From positions 1-43,835 of the forward strand of contig JASHOR010000030.1 of NCBI GenBank assembly GCA_030041005.1: DNA of 43,835 nucleotides, read 5' to 3'. This stretch comes from Xanthobacteraceae bacterium (GTDB taxonomy: Bacteria; Pseudomonadota; Alphaproteobacteria; Rhizobiales; Xanthobacteraceae). The notes below the pieces were generated by a model. It was not told where the DNA came from. It worked only from the letters and a program-made list of their open reading frames with translations, and did not search any database. The first letter of the stretch is position 1. Each line of letters begins with the position of its first letter. Positions 1 through 8,433 of this stretch are shown in pieces. The position numbers were made by a program, and so were the translations under genes.

Positions 1-796
1 GCCGGCCGGTCCGCGCGTCGGCGATCAGCTGCGTGAAAGCATCGAGCGCCGCCTTGGCGGTGTTGACGTACGTTTCGGTCTTCGAGTCGATCCACTTTTC
101 CGCGTAGCCGATGGCGGTGTGCGCCAGCCGCACGCGGCCGTCGAGCCATGGCCCGCCGCCAAAGCCGCCGATGACCGGGATCTTCACCGCCTCGACCACG
201 GCGGCGCCTGCCACCGGACCCGAATTGGTGAAGTCGAGAAGTGACGCGCCCGCGTCTTCCAGAAGCTTCGCCTCGCTGACGAGTTTCTCCGCTGCTTCGG
301 CGGTGGCCTGCGCCGCAGGCGAATTCTGCGCGCTGTAGGGAATGCCGTATTTGATCGCGGTCTGCGGCGTCAGCCCGAACTGGGCGAAGATCGGAATGCC
401 GGAGCTTACAAGCGCGCGCACGACATCGGGGAATTCCGCGGCGGCATCCACCTTGATCATGTCGGCTCCGCCTTCCACCATGAGCCGCTTTGCGGCGGCG
501 AGCGCGGCGTCGATGCCGGCCTGCACCGGACCATAGGGCATGTCGCAGCTCACGAGGGCGCGCTCAACGCCCGCGCGCACCGCCTTGCAGCAGATGAGCA
601 TCTCGTCCATCGTCACTTCGACGACTTCGGATCTGCCCCACAGGTTGACACCGACCGAGTCGCCGACGGAGACGAAATCGACGCCGGCACGATCGGCAAT
701 GCGCGCGATCTGATAATCCCAGGCAACGACGCCGACACTCTTTCGCGCTTCGCGCTTCATCTGCTGGAGCGCGGCAATGGTCATCTTCGCGGACAT
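1..796 (-). CDS. PanB-like ketopantoate hydroxymethyltransferase family protein (3' end cut by window edge)
   Basis: The minus-strand frame opens with ATG at 796 and stays open to the left edge (265 residues visible; the family is about 260-280, so little is missing). The (beta/alpha)8 PanB pattern is clear: AWDYQIARIADRAGVD at residues 25-40, VGDSVG at 44-49, CDMPYG at 84-89, IKVD at 114-117 and FGLTPQ at 140-145. In real PanB the enzyme adds a methylene group to 2-oxoisovalerate to make ketopantoate for CoA synthesis. Here the metal-binding aspartates (D46, D85) are kept, but the position of the metal-ligand Glu of the KxE motif is Asp117, and the region of the catalytic Glu reads LLDF (D188). 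It lies 92 bp downstream of the enoyl-CoA hydratase-fold gene on the same strand, not near panC. I infer a divergent paralogue with another substrate, probably an aldolase-like carbon-carbon enzyme acting with the CoA genes upstream. Confidence 0.85.
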   Translation of the reverse strand, partial: MSAKMTIAALQQMKREARKSVGVVAWDYQIARIADRAGVDFVSVGDSVGVNLWGRSEVVEVTMDEMLICCKAVRAGVERALVSCDMPYGPVQAGIDAALAAAKRLMVEGGADMIKVDAAAEFPDVVRALVSSGIPIFAQFGLTPQTAIKYGIPYSAQNSPAAQATAEAAEKLVSEAKLLEDAGASLLDFTNSGPVAGAAVVEAVKIPVIGGFGGGPWLDGRVRLAHTAIGYAEKWIDSKTETYVNTAKAALDAFTQLIADARTGR

Positions 797-888
797 GATT
801 GCCTTGAAATCGTTAGCGCCGGCCGTTCCTTAGCACCGGTCGGCAAGGCCGTCGACTTATCGCGTCGCTCGCGGCGTCAACCGGAAGA

Positions 889-1680
889 TCATGTTCCGGT
901 AAACACCGGCTTGCGCTTCTCCATGAAGGCGGCGCGACCTTCGTTGTAGTCGCGGCTTGAGAAGCACTGCTCCACCATTTCGACCGTGCGAGCGACGTTG
1001 CGCCTTGACTCGTCTTTCAATATCTCGCCGACGGTAAACTTAACGGCCTTTATGGTGAGCGGCGCATTGGCGCAGATCATGTCGGTGATGGCTTTTACCG
1101 CGCTCTCCAGTTCTGCCGAAGGCACGGCGCGATTGATGAGCCCCATGGCCAGGGCTTCCTGCGCGTCGAACTGGCGCGCCGTGTAGAAAATCTCCTTGGC
1201 GAAAGACGGCCCAACGATGTCAACAAGCCGCTTGAGGCCCGTGTAGCCATAGCCGAGGCCGAGTTTGGCGGCGGGCACCGCGAAGCGCGAATTGTCCGAC
1301 GCAATACGCAGATCGCAGCAGGTGGCGAGTCCGAGCCCGCCGCCGATGCAATAACCGCGGATCATCGCAATAGTCGGCTTGGAGAATTCATAGATGCTGG
1401 CATAGGCCGCATCGGATTTGGCGCCGTAGGCGCGCGCGGCCTCCAGATTGGCCCGCTCGCTCCCGAATCTGGAAATATCGGCACCGGATACGAATGCCTT
1501 GCCGCCGGCGCCAGCGAGCACCACCACACGAATATCGTCATCGGCGGCGAAGTCGTCGAGAATGTCCTTGGTCGCCGCCCACATGTCGAGCGACACCGCG
1601 TTGTGCCGCTCGGGGTTGTTGAAAATAACGGTGCCGACGCCCCCTTCCCTGCGCGAGAGCATCTTGTCGGTCTGCGTCAT
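889..1680 (-). CDS. Enoyl-CoA hydratase/isomerase (crotonase) family protein lacking both catalytic Glu
   Basis: A crotonase-fold protein of 263 residues. The oxyanion-hole regions are visible: AFVSGADIS (62-70) and YCIGGGLGLA (110-119). In enoyl-CoA hydratase the two catalytic glutamates sit in GGGxE and PE; here these positions are Gly117 and Ala137 (VPAAKLG), so water addition by the usual mechanism is unlikely. It is more likely an isomerase, hydrolase, lyase or decarboxylase of an acyl-CoA. Start: ATG 1680 is preceded by GGGGAATTGGGAA, a usable ribosome site. A GTG at 1737 in frame overlaps the upstream stop (GTGA) and could give a form 19 residues longer. Same strand as, and next to, the CoA-transferase upstream and the PanB-like gene downstream, so probably one operon. 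Confidence 0.9.
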   Translation of the reverse strand: MTQTDKMLSRREGGVGTVIFNNPERHNAVSLDMWAATKDILDDFAADDDIRVVVLAGAGGKAFVSGADISRFGSERANLEAARAYGAKSDAAYASIYEFSKPTIAMIRGYCIGGGLGLATCCDLRIASDNSRFAVPAAKLGLGYGYTGLKRLVDIVGPSFAKEIFYTARQFDAQEALAMGLINRAVPSAELESAVKAITDMICANAPLTIKAVKFTVGEILKDESRRNVARTVEMVEQCFSSRDYNEGRAAFMEKRKPVFTGT

Positions 1681-1733
1681 TTCCCAATTCCCCTTTTTTC
1701 CCGTTGCACCGTCTTGATCCGGCAATCGCGCAT

Positions 1734-2921
1734 TCACAATGCGTTTGCCTTGCGCAACGCGGCGATCTCGCGCGCCGCAAAACCGAACTCCCTAAGCACC
1801 GCCTCGGTGTGCTCGCCGATCTCCGGCGGACGCGCAACCAATCGCGAAGGGGTGCGAGAAAGCGTGACCGGCTGGGCCAGGAGTTGCATCCTGCTTTTGT
1901 CCTTGCGCGTGACGCTCTGCGCGACCTTAAGATGCCGCACCTGCGGATCGGCGAACATCTGATCGATCGCGTAGATCGGTCCGCACGGCACGCCGGCTTC
2001 ATTCAGGCGTTCGACCCATTCTGCGCTGGTGCGTCCCGCGATATAGGTCTCGATCTCCGCATTGAGCGCGTCGCGGTGCTTGGACCGCGACTCGCCGGTC
2101 TGATAATCCGGATTTTTCAACAGCGCGACGGCGCCGGCGGCTTCGCAGAAGCGCTGCCATATTCGCTGCCCGGTGGCGGCAATGTTGATGTAGCCGTCTT
2201 TGGTCTTGAAGACCCCGGTCGGGATGCTCGTTGGATGATTGTTGCCCGCCTGCCTGGCGACCTCGCCTTGAACCAGGTATCGCGCGGCTTGGAAATCGAG
2301 CATGAAAATCTGCGCTTGCAGCAGCGACGTGGTGATGTGCTGGCCTTTGCCGGACTTTTCGCGCTCAAGCAGCGCCACGAGGATGCCGAGCGCCGCGAAC
2401 AGCCCGGCCGTGAGATCGGCAACCGGGATGCCGACCCGCACCGGGCCCTGCCCCGGCAGGCCGGTGATGGACATCAACCCGCCCATCCCTTGGGCGATCT
2501 GGTCGAAGCCGGGCCGATTAGAATACGGTCCGTCCTGGCCGAACCCGGAAATGCTGGCATAGACGATACGCGGATTGAGCTTGGCCAGCGTCTTGTAATC
2601 GATCCCCAGACGCCGCTTCACGTCGGGGCGAAAATTTTCCACCACAACGTCGGCCTTCTTGACCATGCGCTTGAACGCGGCGAGTCCTTCGGGCGCCTTC
2701 AAGTTGAGCGTCATGCTGCGCTTGTTGCGATGCAGGTTCTGAAAATCCCCGCCTTCCCGCGGGCCTCCCATTGGCTCTTCCGCTTCGGGCGGGCTTTCGA
2801 TCTTGATGACGTTCGCACCCCAGTCGGCAAGCTGGCGCACGCAGGTCGGCCCCGATCGCACACGCGTCAGATCGAGCACTGTGAACCGGGCAAGGGCCTT
2901 CGAGGCATGGGGAAAGGGCAT
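1734..2921 (-). CDS. CaiB/BaiF family class III CoA-transferase
   Basis: A 395-residue protein of the formyl-CoA/carnitine CoA-transferase family, which moves CoA between carboxylic acids through an enzyme-bound aspartyl anhydride. The N-terminal LDLTRVRSGPTCVRQLADWGANVIKIE (residues 16-42) and the segment GIPVADLTAG are typical; with the chosen start the candidate nucleophile is Asp169, the same number as in formyl-CoA transferase. Start ATG 2921 is preceded by TTGGAG 9-14 bases upstream; the frame is open further, to 3047, but that extension does not look like family sequence. The stop overlaps a possible GTG start of the hydratase-fold gene. The acid it activates cannot be told from the sequence. 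It is divergent from the small DUF6494-like gene, with 190 bp between them holding both promoters. Confidence 0.93.
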   Translation of the reverse strand: MPFPHASKALARFTVLDLTRVRSGPTCVRQLADWGANVIKIESPPEAEEPMGGPREGGDFQNLHRNKRSMTLNLKAPEGLAAFKRMVKKADVVVENFRPDVKRRLGIDYKTLAKLNPRIVYASISGFGQDGPYSNRPGFDQIAQGMGGLMSITGLPGQGPVRVGIPVADLTAGLFAALGILVALLEREKSGKGQHITTSLLQAQIFMLDFQAARYLVQGEVARQAGNNHPTSIPTGVFKTKDGYINIAATGQRIWQRFCEAAGAVALLKNPDYQTGESRSKHRDALNAEIETYIAGRTSAEWVERLNEAGVPCGPIYAIDQMFADPQVRHLKVAQSVTRKDKSRMQLLAQPVTLSRTPSRLVARPPEIGEHTEAVLREFGFAAREIAALRKANAL

Positions 2922-3111
2922 TCCAAGCGACTCCAACGCCGTTGTTCGCCGGCCACACGTCGTTACGTTTTTCCGCCGGACCGGCGAAACTTTGCCGATC
3001 TCACCGGCATTGTCCACCGGCACGATGGCATCGGCCGGTCGTCGCACCGATGGAGATCGGCTACAATCGTCGAGAGTATGGCCATCTTTCCGGCGTTTTC
3101 AGGAGGCGATC

Positions 3112-3318
3112 ATGAACGACGATGCCCTCAACGTCAGCGTACGCAAATTCCTCAAAAAAGTCGGCGTGACGTCGCAACGCGAAATCGAGCAAGCGGTGCG
3201 CACGGCTGTCAGCGGCGGCCGCCTGAAAGGCAACGAGACGCTGCCGGCAAAGGCGACTTTGACGATCGAAGGAATTAGCCTTTCAGTGGAAATCGAGGGC
3301 GCCGTCGAACTGGAATGA
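3112..3318 (+). CDS. Small DUF6494-like protein
   Basis: A 68-residue acidic/basic mixed protein with MNDDALNVSVRKFLKKVGV at the N-terminus and a LKGNETLPAKATLTI stretch, the pattern of the short uncharacterised proteins grouped as DUF6494 (recalled from family knowledge, not searched). A strong AGGAGG at 3101-3106 fixes the ATG at 3112, although the frame is open upstream. There is no signal peptide or membrane segment. Its stop TGA overlaps an ATG of the following carboxypeptidase frame (ATGA at 3315-3318), which suggests translational coupling. Function unknown. Confidence 0.85.
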   Translation: MNDDALNVSVRKFLKKVGVTSQREIEQAVRTAVSGGRLKGNETLPAKATLTIEGISLSVEIEGAVELE

Positions 3319-3341
3319 AGGCAATATCCCGGGAAACAATC

Positions 3342-4898
3342 ATGGCCGATCGTCGCCGCACGCTTCTGGCTCTTGCCCTTGCTGGCTGCGCGCCCATCGC
3401 GCTGACCGCCCCCGCCATTGCCCAGGAGCACCGCGGCAGGGCCGGCGGCGAACGCCATGAGCCCGAGGGCGAGCGGGCCGGCCCCGGCCGCCCACCCGAA
3501 CAACAGGGTCCTGGCGTGCTTTCGTTGCTGCCGCATGATTCGGTCACCGAGCACAGCAGCAAACTCGCTGACGGCAGCACCCTCGATTACACCGCAACCG
3601 CCGGCACCTTCTCTTTGTTCGACCAATCCGGCGCGCGCTCGGCGGCGATCTTCTACACGGGCTACGTGGCAAAGTCGGCCGATCCGGCAAGCCGTCCCGT
3701 GACCTTTGCCTTCAACGGCGGCCCCGGCGCGGCTTCCGCCTTCCTCAATCTCGGGGTGGTCGGCCCCCGCCTCGCCGAATTCGGCGACAACGGCTACGAC
3801 GGCTCAAAGGTCCGATTAGTGGACAACCCGAACACTTGGCTCGCCTTTACCGATCTGGTGTTGATCGACCCGGTGGGCACCGGCTGGAGCAGAGCGGCGA
3901 AATCGCAGGACGGTGAGGCGTTCTGGGGGGTGCGCGCCGACACCGAATCGATGGCCAAAGTCATCGCTCTGTACGTCGCGAAGAATAATCGCGTCAGCTC
4001 GCCGAAATTCATCCTCGGCGAAAGCTATGGCGGCTTCCGCGCTGCCAAAGTGGCGCGCGCACTGCCGGAGGAGCAGGGCATCTCGGTCACGGGAATTCTC
4101 ATGCTGTCGCCGATGCTGGAAGGAGAGTTTCAGTTCGGCGGCCGGCGTTTCGCGCTCGGCGCCGCGCTGCAGCTTCCTTCGCTGGCCGCAGCCGAACTCG
4201 AGCGCAAAGGCGCGTTCAGTACGGCTGCGCTCGCACAGGCGGAGCATTTCGCCCTCACCGATTATCTCACGACTCTTGCCGGGCCCGCTCCGCAGGGAGA
4301 GGCGGCGAAGAATTTTTACGCGCGCGTTGCCGCAATGACAGGCTTGCCCGAGGATGTTGTGGCGAGGCAGCGCGGCTTTATCGATAATGCCTATATCAAG
4401 GACCTGCGCCTGAACGACCACAAGATCGTCAGCCATTACGATGCGACATTCGCCGTGGACGATCCATATCCGGAGTCTACGGTCGCGCACGCTCCCGATC
4501 CGATCTTGGACGGTCTGGTGCGGTCGTATGGCAGCGCTTTTGTTGCCTGTGCGCGCGACGAACTCGGCTTCAAGACGGAAATGACCTATAATCTGCTGAA
4601 CTCCGAAGTCTCCGACAAATGGAAATGGAATACCGGTCGGTCGCAGCCGAGCGTCTCCGACGATCTACGCGACCTTCTGGAGCTTACGCCGTCGTTCCGG
4701 CTGATGATCGCTCACGGCTATAGCGACATGGTTACGCCGTTCGCGGTGACCCAGTACGTCCTCGATCATTTGCCGATCGAGGAGACGCAAGGACGGACAC
4801 ATCTGCGGCTCTACCGCGGCGGCCATATGTTCTATCTCGATCCCCATTCTCGTCAGGCATTCAGCTCCGACGCGCGAACGATGTACCCGTCATCGTGA
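3342..4898 (+). CDS. Secreted serine carboxypeptidase-like protein (peptidase S10 family)
   Basis: A 518-residue alpha/beta-hydrolase of the S10 type. The order of motifs fits: signal peptide (RRRTLLALALAG...APAIAQ, likely cut after AIA), a Pro/Gly/Arg-rich linker, FNGGPGAAS (the S10 oxyanion motif), GESYGG with the nucleophilic Ser at about residue 228, the acidic residue in GYSDMVTPF and the catalytic His in GGHMFY near the C-terminus. It should act in the periplasm or outside, trimming C-terminal residues of peptides or acting as an esterase or acyltransferase. Start: ATG 3342 has CCGGGAAAC just upstream; an in-frame ATG at 3315 overlapping the previous stop (ATGA) would add nine residues to the signal peptide and cannot be excluded. 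Probably co-transcribed with the small DUF6494-like gene. Confidence 0.9.
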   Translation: MADRRRTLLALALAGCAPIALTAPAIAQEHRGRAGGERHEPEGERAGPGRPPEQQGPGVLSLLPHDSVTEHSSKLADGSTLDYTATAGTFSLFDQSGARSAAIFYTGYVAKSADPASRPVTFAFNGGPGAASAFLNLGVVGPRLAEFGDNGYDGSKVRLVDNPNTWLAFTDLVLIDPVGTGWSRAAKSQDGEAFWGVRADTESMAKVIALYVAKNNRVSSPKFILGESYGGFRAAKVARALPEEQGISVTGILMLSPMLEGEFQFGGRRFALGAALQLPSLAAAELERKGAFSTAALAQAEHFALTDYLTTLAGPAPQGEAAKNFYARVAAMTGLPEDVVARQRGFIDNAYIKDLRLNDHKIVSHYDATFAVDDPYPESTVAHAPDPILDGLVRSYGSAFVACARDELGFKTEMTYNLLNSEVSDKWKWNTGRSQPSVSDDLRDLLELTPSFRLMIAHGYSDMVTPFAVTQYVLDHLPIEETQGRTHLRLYRGGHMFYLDPHSRQAFSSDARTMYPSS

Positions 4899-5214
4899 GG
4901 CTCGGCGGCAGGTCATTGCTCCGGCCAGCCGATGTCGCTCGGCCGCCACAGCGCAACCCGGGAGGGGCGGCTCTTTGTCTCACCAGACGATAGCGCCTCT
5001 CCTGGCTCACGGTGTGTGAAATAACATGTTTTCTGCGGGAAATCCGATTGGGACGCCACGGGTGCGCGGCTGAGCGGATCTGCTCTACCAACTTTCTCAT
5101 TTCCTTTCTTATCGCATTTCGTAATATGCGGATACGATAACCTATCGGGCCAAGACCGCCCGTCGGAATGGCGGATGCCCCGCCAGGAAATTATCCAAAA
5201 GGGAGGGAGACTTA
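4899..5214. other. Gene-free stretch upstream of the ABC importer operon
   Basis: 316 bases between the carboxypeptidase stop and the substrate-binding protein start. No credible gene on either strand. It should hold the operon promoter. The right half is AT-richer and carries short dyads built on TATCG (described separately). A strong purine-rich ribosome site, AAAAGGGAGGGAG, ends just before the ATG at 5215. Confidence 0.6.
5109..5147. promoter_or_regulatory. Cluster of TATCG/CGATA dyads, candidate operator
   Basis: TTATCG at 5109-5114 is matched by CGATAA at 5135-5140; CGCAT at 5113-5117 by ATGCG at 5126-5130; and CGATA at 5135-5139 by TATCG at 5143-5147 with a 3-base spacer. Overlapping inverted repeats 70-105 bp ahead of an importer operon fit a repressor or activator site. 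The protein that would bind is not identified and no regulator gene lies next to it. Confidence 0.3.
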
Positions 5215-6468
5215 ATGTCCACCGAGCGTATCAAGTTACCCGTGCAGCGGCGTACGATTCTCAAGGCAGGTGTGGCCCTGGGCGCGACGCAGGTCATGAG
5301 CCCCTTCGTCATCAAGGCGCTGGGCGAGACTCCGGTCAAGATCGGCTGGATCGACCCGTTCACCGGAACCTATGCGGCGCTGGGCACATCGCAGCTCAAC
5401 GGCGCCAAAATGGCGGTCGGCGAGATCAACAAAAAGGGCGGCATCCTCGGCCGCCAGGTCCAAATCCTCGCGGAAGACAGCGCCGCCAATGTCGGCCAGG
5501 CGACCGAAAAGCTCAACAAGCTCGTTGACCAGGAAAAGGTCGACTTCACTGCCGGCGGCGTGTCGTCGGCCGAGGCGGCGGCGATGAGCCACGCCGCCAA
5601 TCTGAAGAGCATGCTCTATATCGCCGTGGGCGGGCATGTCGACACGATCACCGGCACCGACTGCTACTGGAACACGTTCAAGCTGTGCTCCGATACTTGG
5701 ATGCTGTCCGAAGCGCTGTGCGCCACCCTGCTGAAGAAGTTCGGCAAGCGCTGGTATTTCTGTACGCCCGATTACGCGTGGGGGCATTTCCTCTACAAGG
5801 GCGCCTCGACGATCCTCGACCAGGCCAAGGGCACCAACCTCGGCAACGCCGTCCTGCCGCTCGGCGCCACCGATTTCACCTCGGCGCTGATCAAGGTGCA
5901 GCAGGCCAAGCCCGACGTGTTCGTCGTCTTCCAGAGCGGCGACGACTTCGTCAACCTGATGAAGCAGGCAACCCAGTTCGGCATGACCAAGACGATGGCC
6001 TTCGCCTCTCCGCTGCTCGAACTGGAGCCGGAAGCGGCCTTGCCCGTGGAGGCGCGGACCGGCTGGGGAGTCATGGAATGGTGGTGGGACCAACCCAACC
6101 AGCCCCACGTCAAGGAGTTCGTTGCCACCTACCAGAAGCTCTACAAAGCCACCCCGAGCGGCCGGAGCTGGCTCGGCTATGCCGCCGCGCACAGCTTCGC
6201 GCTGGCAGCGGAGAAGGCAAAAAGCATCAAGGCGCCGAAGATGGCGCGTGCGATGGAAGGCTTGGTGCTGCCGCCGGAAGTCGCGCTGGAGCCGAACAAC
6301 CCCTATTACCGGGCTGGCGACCATCAGTGCATGATCACCGAGTTCGTCGGCGAGGTGAACCAGAAGGGCAAATACCCCGACCTGTTCACCGTATCCGAGG
6401 AGCTTGCCGGAGAGAAATTGGCGAAGTCGCCGGCGGACAAGGGATGCAAGATGACCTTTCCGGCGTGA
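5215..6468 (+). CDS. livK: Branched-chain amino acid-type ABC transporter, periplasmic substrate-binding protein
   Basis: A 417-residue type I periplasmic binding protein of the Leu/Ile/Val-BP (Peripla_BP_6) class. Its N-terminus has paired arginines ahead of a hydrophobic stretch (VQRRTILKAGVALGA), which may be a Tat-type signal. The mature part starts near TPVKIGWIDPFTGTYAALG, the usual first strand and ligand loop, followed by AVGEINKKGGILGRQVQI. It captures the substrate in the periplasm and delivers it to the two permeases encoded next. The family binds branched-chain amino acids, but also amides, urea and aromatic or short organic acids, so the ligand is open. The symbol is a family label. 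It is the first gene of a five-gene plus-strand operon. Confidence 0.93.
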   Translation: MSTERIKLPVQRRTILKAGVALGATQVMSPFVIKALGETPVKIGWIDPFTGTYAALGTSQLNGAKMAVGEINKKGGILGRQVQILAEDSAANVGQATEKLNKLVDQEKVDFTAGGVSSAEAAAMSHAANLKSMLYIAVGGHVDTITGTDCYWNTFKLCSDTWMLSEALCATLLKKFGKRWYFCTPDYAWGHFLYKGASTILDQAKGTNLGNAVLPLGATDFTSALIKVQQAKPDVFVVFQSGDDFVNLMKQATQFGMTKTMAFASPLLELEPEAALPVEARTGWGVMEWWWDQPNQPHVKEFVATYQKLYKATPSGRSWLGYAAAHSFALAAEKAKSIKAPKMARAMEGLVLPPEVALEPNNPYYRAGDHQCMITEFVGEVNQKGKYPDLFTVSEELAGEKLAKSPADKGCKMTFPA

Positions 6469-6622
6469 TCCCGGGCGGTCCCGCGCGAAGGTTGCGATTG
6501 ATCGTTGACCGGACGGCGTCGGGTCGGCGGTAATGCGAATCCGGCGTCTTGAAGCGGGTGTCCGTTTCGAGACGCCGGTTGCGTTGGCGGCCGGCGCCGT
6601 CAGGCAGGAATGGGAAACAACA

Positions 6623-7492
6623 ATGGAGCTGTTGCTGTTCGACGCGTTCAACGGGCTGATCCAGGGCACGTTCTACGCCTTGATGGCGCTCGGCCTGTCG
6701 CTGATCATCAGCCTCAATTCGGTGATCAATTTCGCCCACGGCGGGTTCATGGTCGTGGGCGCCTACCTGGCCTATACGCTGGCCCCGTATATCGGGTTCT
6801 GGGGCGCCCTGTTTGCCGGGCCGATTCTCGCTGGCTTCATCGGCATCATCGTCGAACGCACGCTCGTGCGCTACATGTACGGACGACCCGACCCGATCTA
6901 CAGCCTGCTGTTGACGTTCGGGTTCGCCTTGATCATCGAGGACGTGGTGCGCACGATTTGGGGTGCGCAGGGCTTGCCGTTCGAGATCCCATCGGCGCTG
7001 AATTCGCCGGTCAGTACGACCTATTTCTTCGTGACCGGGTATCGGCTGTTTGTAATCGCAGCGATCGCGCTCGCGACCATCGCGCTGTTTGCATTTCTAC
7101 GCCTGTCGCGCTTCGGCATCCGCATCCGGGCCGGGATTCTTGACCTGGAGACGGTTTCAACGCTGGGGGTCAACGTCTACCTGCTGCGCTCGGTCAATTT
7201 CGCCATTGGCACGTTGCTCGCGGGTTTCGCCGGCGTTCTTGCCGCCGGCATCCTGCAGTTGGCGCCGACCATGGGCGACGACGTGATCATGGCGACCTTT
7301 GTCGCGGTCGTCGTCGGCGGCATAGGGAGCCTGTTGGGCAGCGTGTTGGGGGGGCTGCTGATCGGCCTCGCCGCCGGGGTGACGACGGCCTATTACCCGG
7401 CCGCCAGCGATGTGGTCATCTACATCATCATGGCCGTGGTGTTGATCGTGCGGCCGCGGGGCCTGTTAGGACAGGAAGGGCTGTTCGAATGA
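6623..7492 (+). CDS. livH: Branched-chain amino acid-type ABC transporter permease (LivH type)
   Basis: A 289-residue integral membrane protein with about eight hydrophobic segments. The start of the mature family pattern, FNGLIQGTFYALMALGLSLIISLNSVINFAHGGF, is the hallmark of LivH permeases. Start ATG 6623 (MELLLFD) fits the family N-terminus, preceded by GGAATGGGAAACAACA; the frame is open back to 6533 but the extra 30 residues are not membrane-like. It forms the translocation pore with the next gene. Its stop overlaps that gene (ATGA at 7489-7492), indicating translational coupling. Confidence 0.95.
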   Translation: MELLLFDAFNGLIQGTFYALMALGLSLIISLNSVINFAHGGFMVVGAYLAYTLAPYIGFWGALFAGPILAGFIGIIVERTLVRYMYGRPDPIYSLLLTFGFALIIEDVVRTIWGAQGLPFEIPSALNSPVSTTYFFVTGYRLFVIAAIALATIALFAFLRLSRFGIRIRAGILDLETVSTLGVNVYLLRSVNFAIGTLLAGFAGVLAAGILQLAPTMGDDVIMATFVAVVVGGIGSLLGSVLGGLLIGLAAGVTTAYYPAASDVVIYIIMAVVLIVRPRGLLGQEGLFE

Positions 7493-8433
7493 GCCGGCGG
7501 ATCTACGTCAACGGCGCGGTGTGGCTGCTGCTGCTGACGGCGGCGCTGTGGCTGCCGCTGATCGGCGGCTACATGGCGCTGGCCTCGCGTGTCCTCGTTT
7601 ACGCGCTGGCCGCCATGGGGCTTAACCTCCTGCTCGGGTTTACCGGTTGCATGTCGTTCGGGGAGGCGGCGTATTTCGGGCTTGGGGGGTACGGGACCGG
7701 ATTGTTCCTGACGCATCTCACCCACAGCACCGTACTCGCGGTCATCGCCGGAACGATCGTCGGCGGACTCGCGGCCTTCCTCTTCGGCCCCCTGGTGATG
7801 CGCCGGCGCGGCATCTATTTCGCGATGATCACGGTGGCGATCGGCCAGATTTTCTATTTTATCGCCGAGCGGTGGAACAGCTTTACCGGCGGCGAGGACG
7901 GGCTCGCCGGGTTTTCGCGCCAGCCGCTGCATCTCGGCTTTGCGATCGTGCCGCTCGATGCGGTGGCGTTCTATTATTTCGTATTATTCTTTTTCGCGAT
8001 CGGCGCCGGGGTCATCGCGCTGTTGCTGCATTCTCCGCTCGGCCACACCTTTATCGCGATCCGCGAGAACCGCCGAAGGGCCCAGTTTCTCGGCATCCAT
8101 GTTGAGCGCTACGTCTGGGCCTCCTTTGCCATCGCCGGCGTTATCGCCGGATTGGCCGGGGCGCTCAATGCACTGCAAAACAACTTTATCTCGCCGATCA
8201 ATCTCTATTGGGTCGAGTCGGGGAATCTTGTGATCATGGCGGTTCTCGGCGGCATGCGCAGCTTCTGGGGGCCACTCGTCGGCGCGATCATCTTTGTCGG
8301 CATCCAGGATTATGTGAGCAGCTATTTCCCGAACAACTGGGAGACCTTTATCGGCGGCCTGTTCATCGTCGCTGTGATCTTCTTCCCGAACGGCATTCTC
8401 GGCATCGTGCGCCGGCGGATGAAAGCGGCATGA
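7489..8433 (+). CDS. livM: Branched-chain amino acid-type ABC transporter permease (LivM type)
   Basis: A 314-residue multi-spanning membrane protein. The segment YALAAMGLNLLLGFTGCMSFGEAAYFGLGGYG is the standard LivM signature, and RENRRRAQFLGIHVERY is the cytoplasmic coupling loop that contacts the ATPase. It pairs with the LivH-type permease. ATG at 7489 overlaps the upstream stop and its own stop overlaps the next start (ATGA at 8430-8433), so subunit levels are probably set by coupled translation. Confidence 0.95.
   Translation: MSRRIYVNGAVWLLLLTAALWLPLIGGYMALASRVLVYALAAMGLNLLLGFTGCMSFGEAAYFGLGGYGTGLFLTHLTHSTVLAVIAGTIVGGLAAFLFGPLVMRRRGIYFAMITVAIGQIFYFIAERWNSFTGGEDGLAGFSRQPLHLGFAIVPLDAVAFYYFVLFFFAIGAGVIALLLHSPLGHTFIAIRENRRRAQFLGIHVERYVWASFAIAGVIAGLAGALNALQNNFISPINLYWVESGNLVIMAVLGGMRSFWGPLVGAIIFVGIQDYVSSYFPNNWETFIGGLFIVAVIFFPNGILGIVRRRMKAA

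Noticed and set aside
1704-3278. Long open frame (524 residues) on the plus strand opposite the CoA-transferase gene
   Set aside because: It is antisense to a gene with clear family motifs and its composition is Arg/His/Gly-rich; GC-rich DNA commonly gives such shadow frames.
5236-6669. Long minus-strand frame (477 residues) opposite the substrate-binding protein
   Set aside because: Antisense to a clear Liv-type binding protein; no domain or ribosome site.
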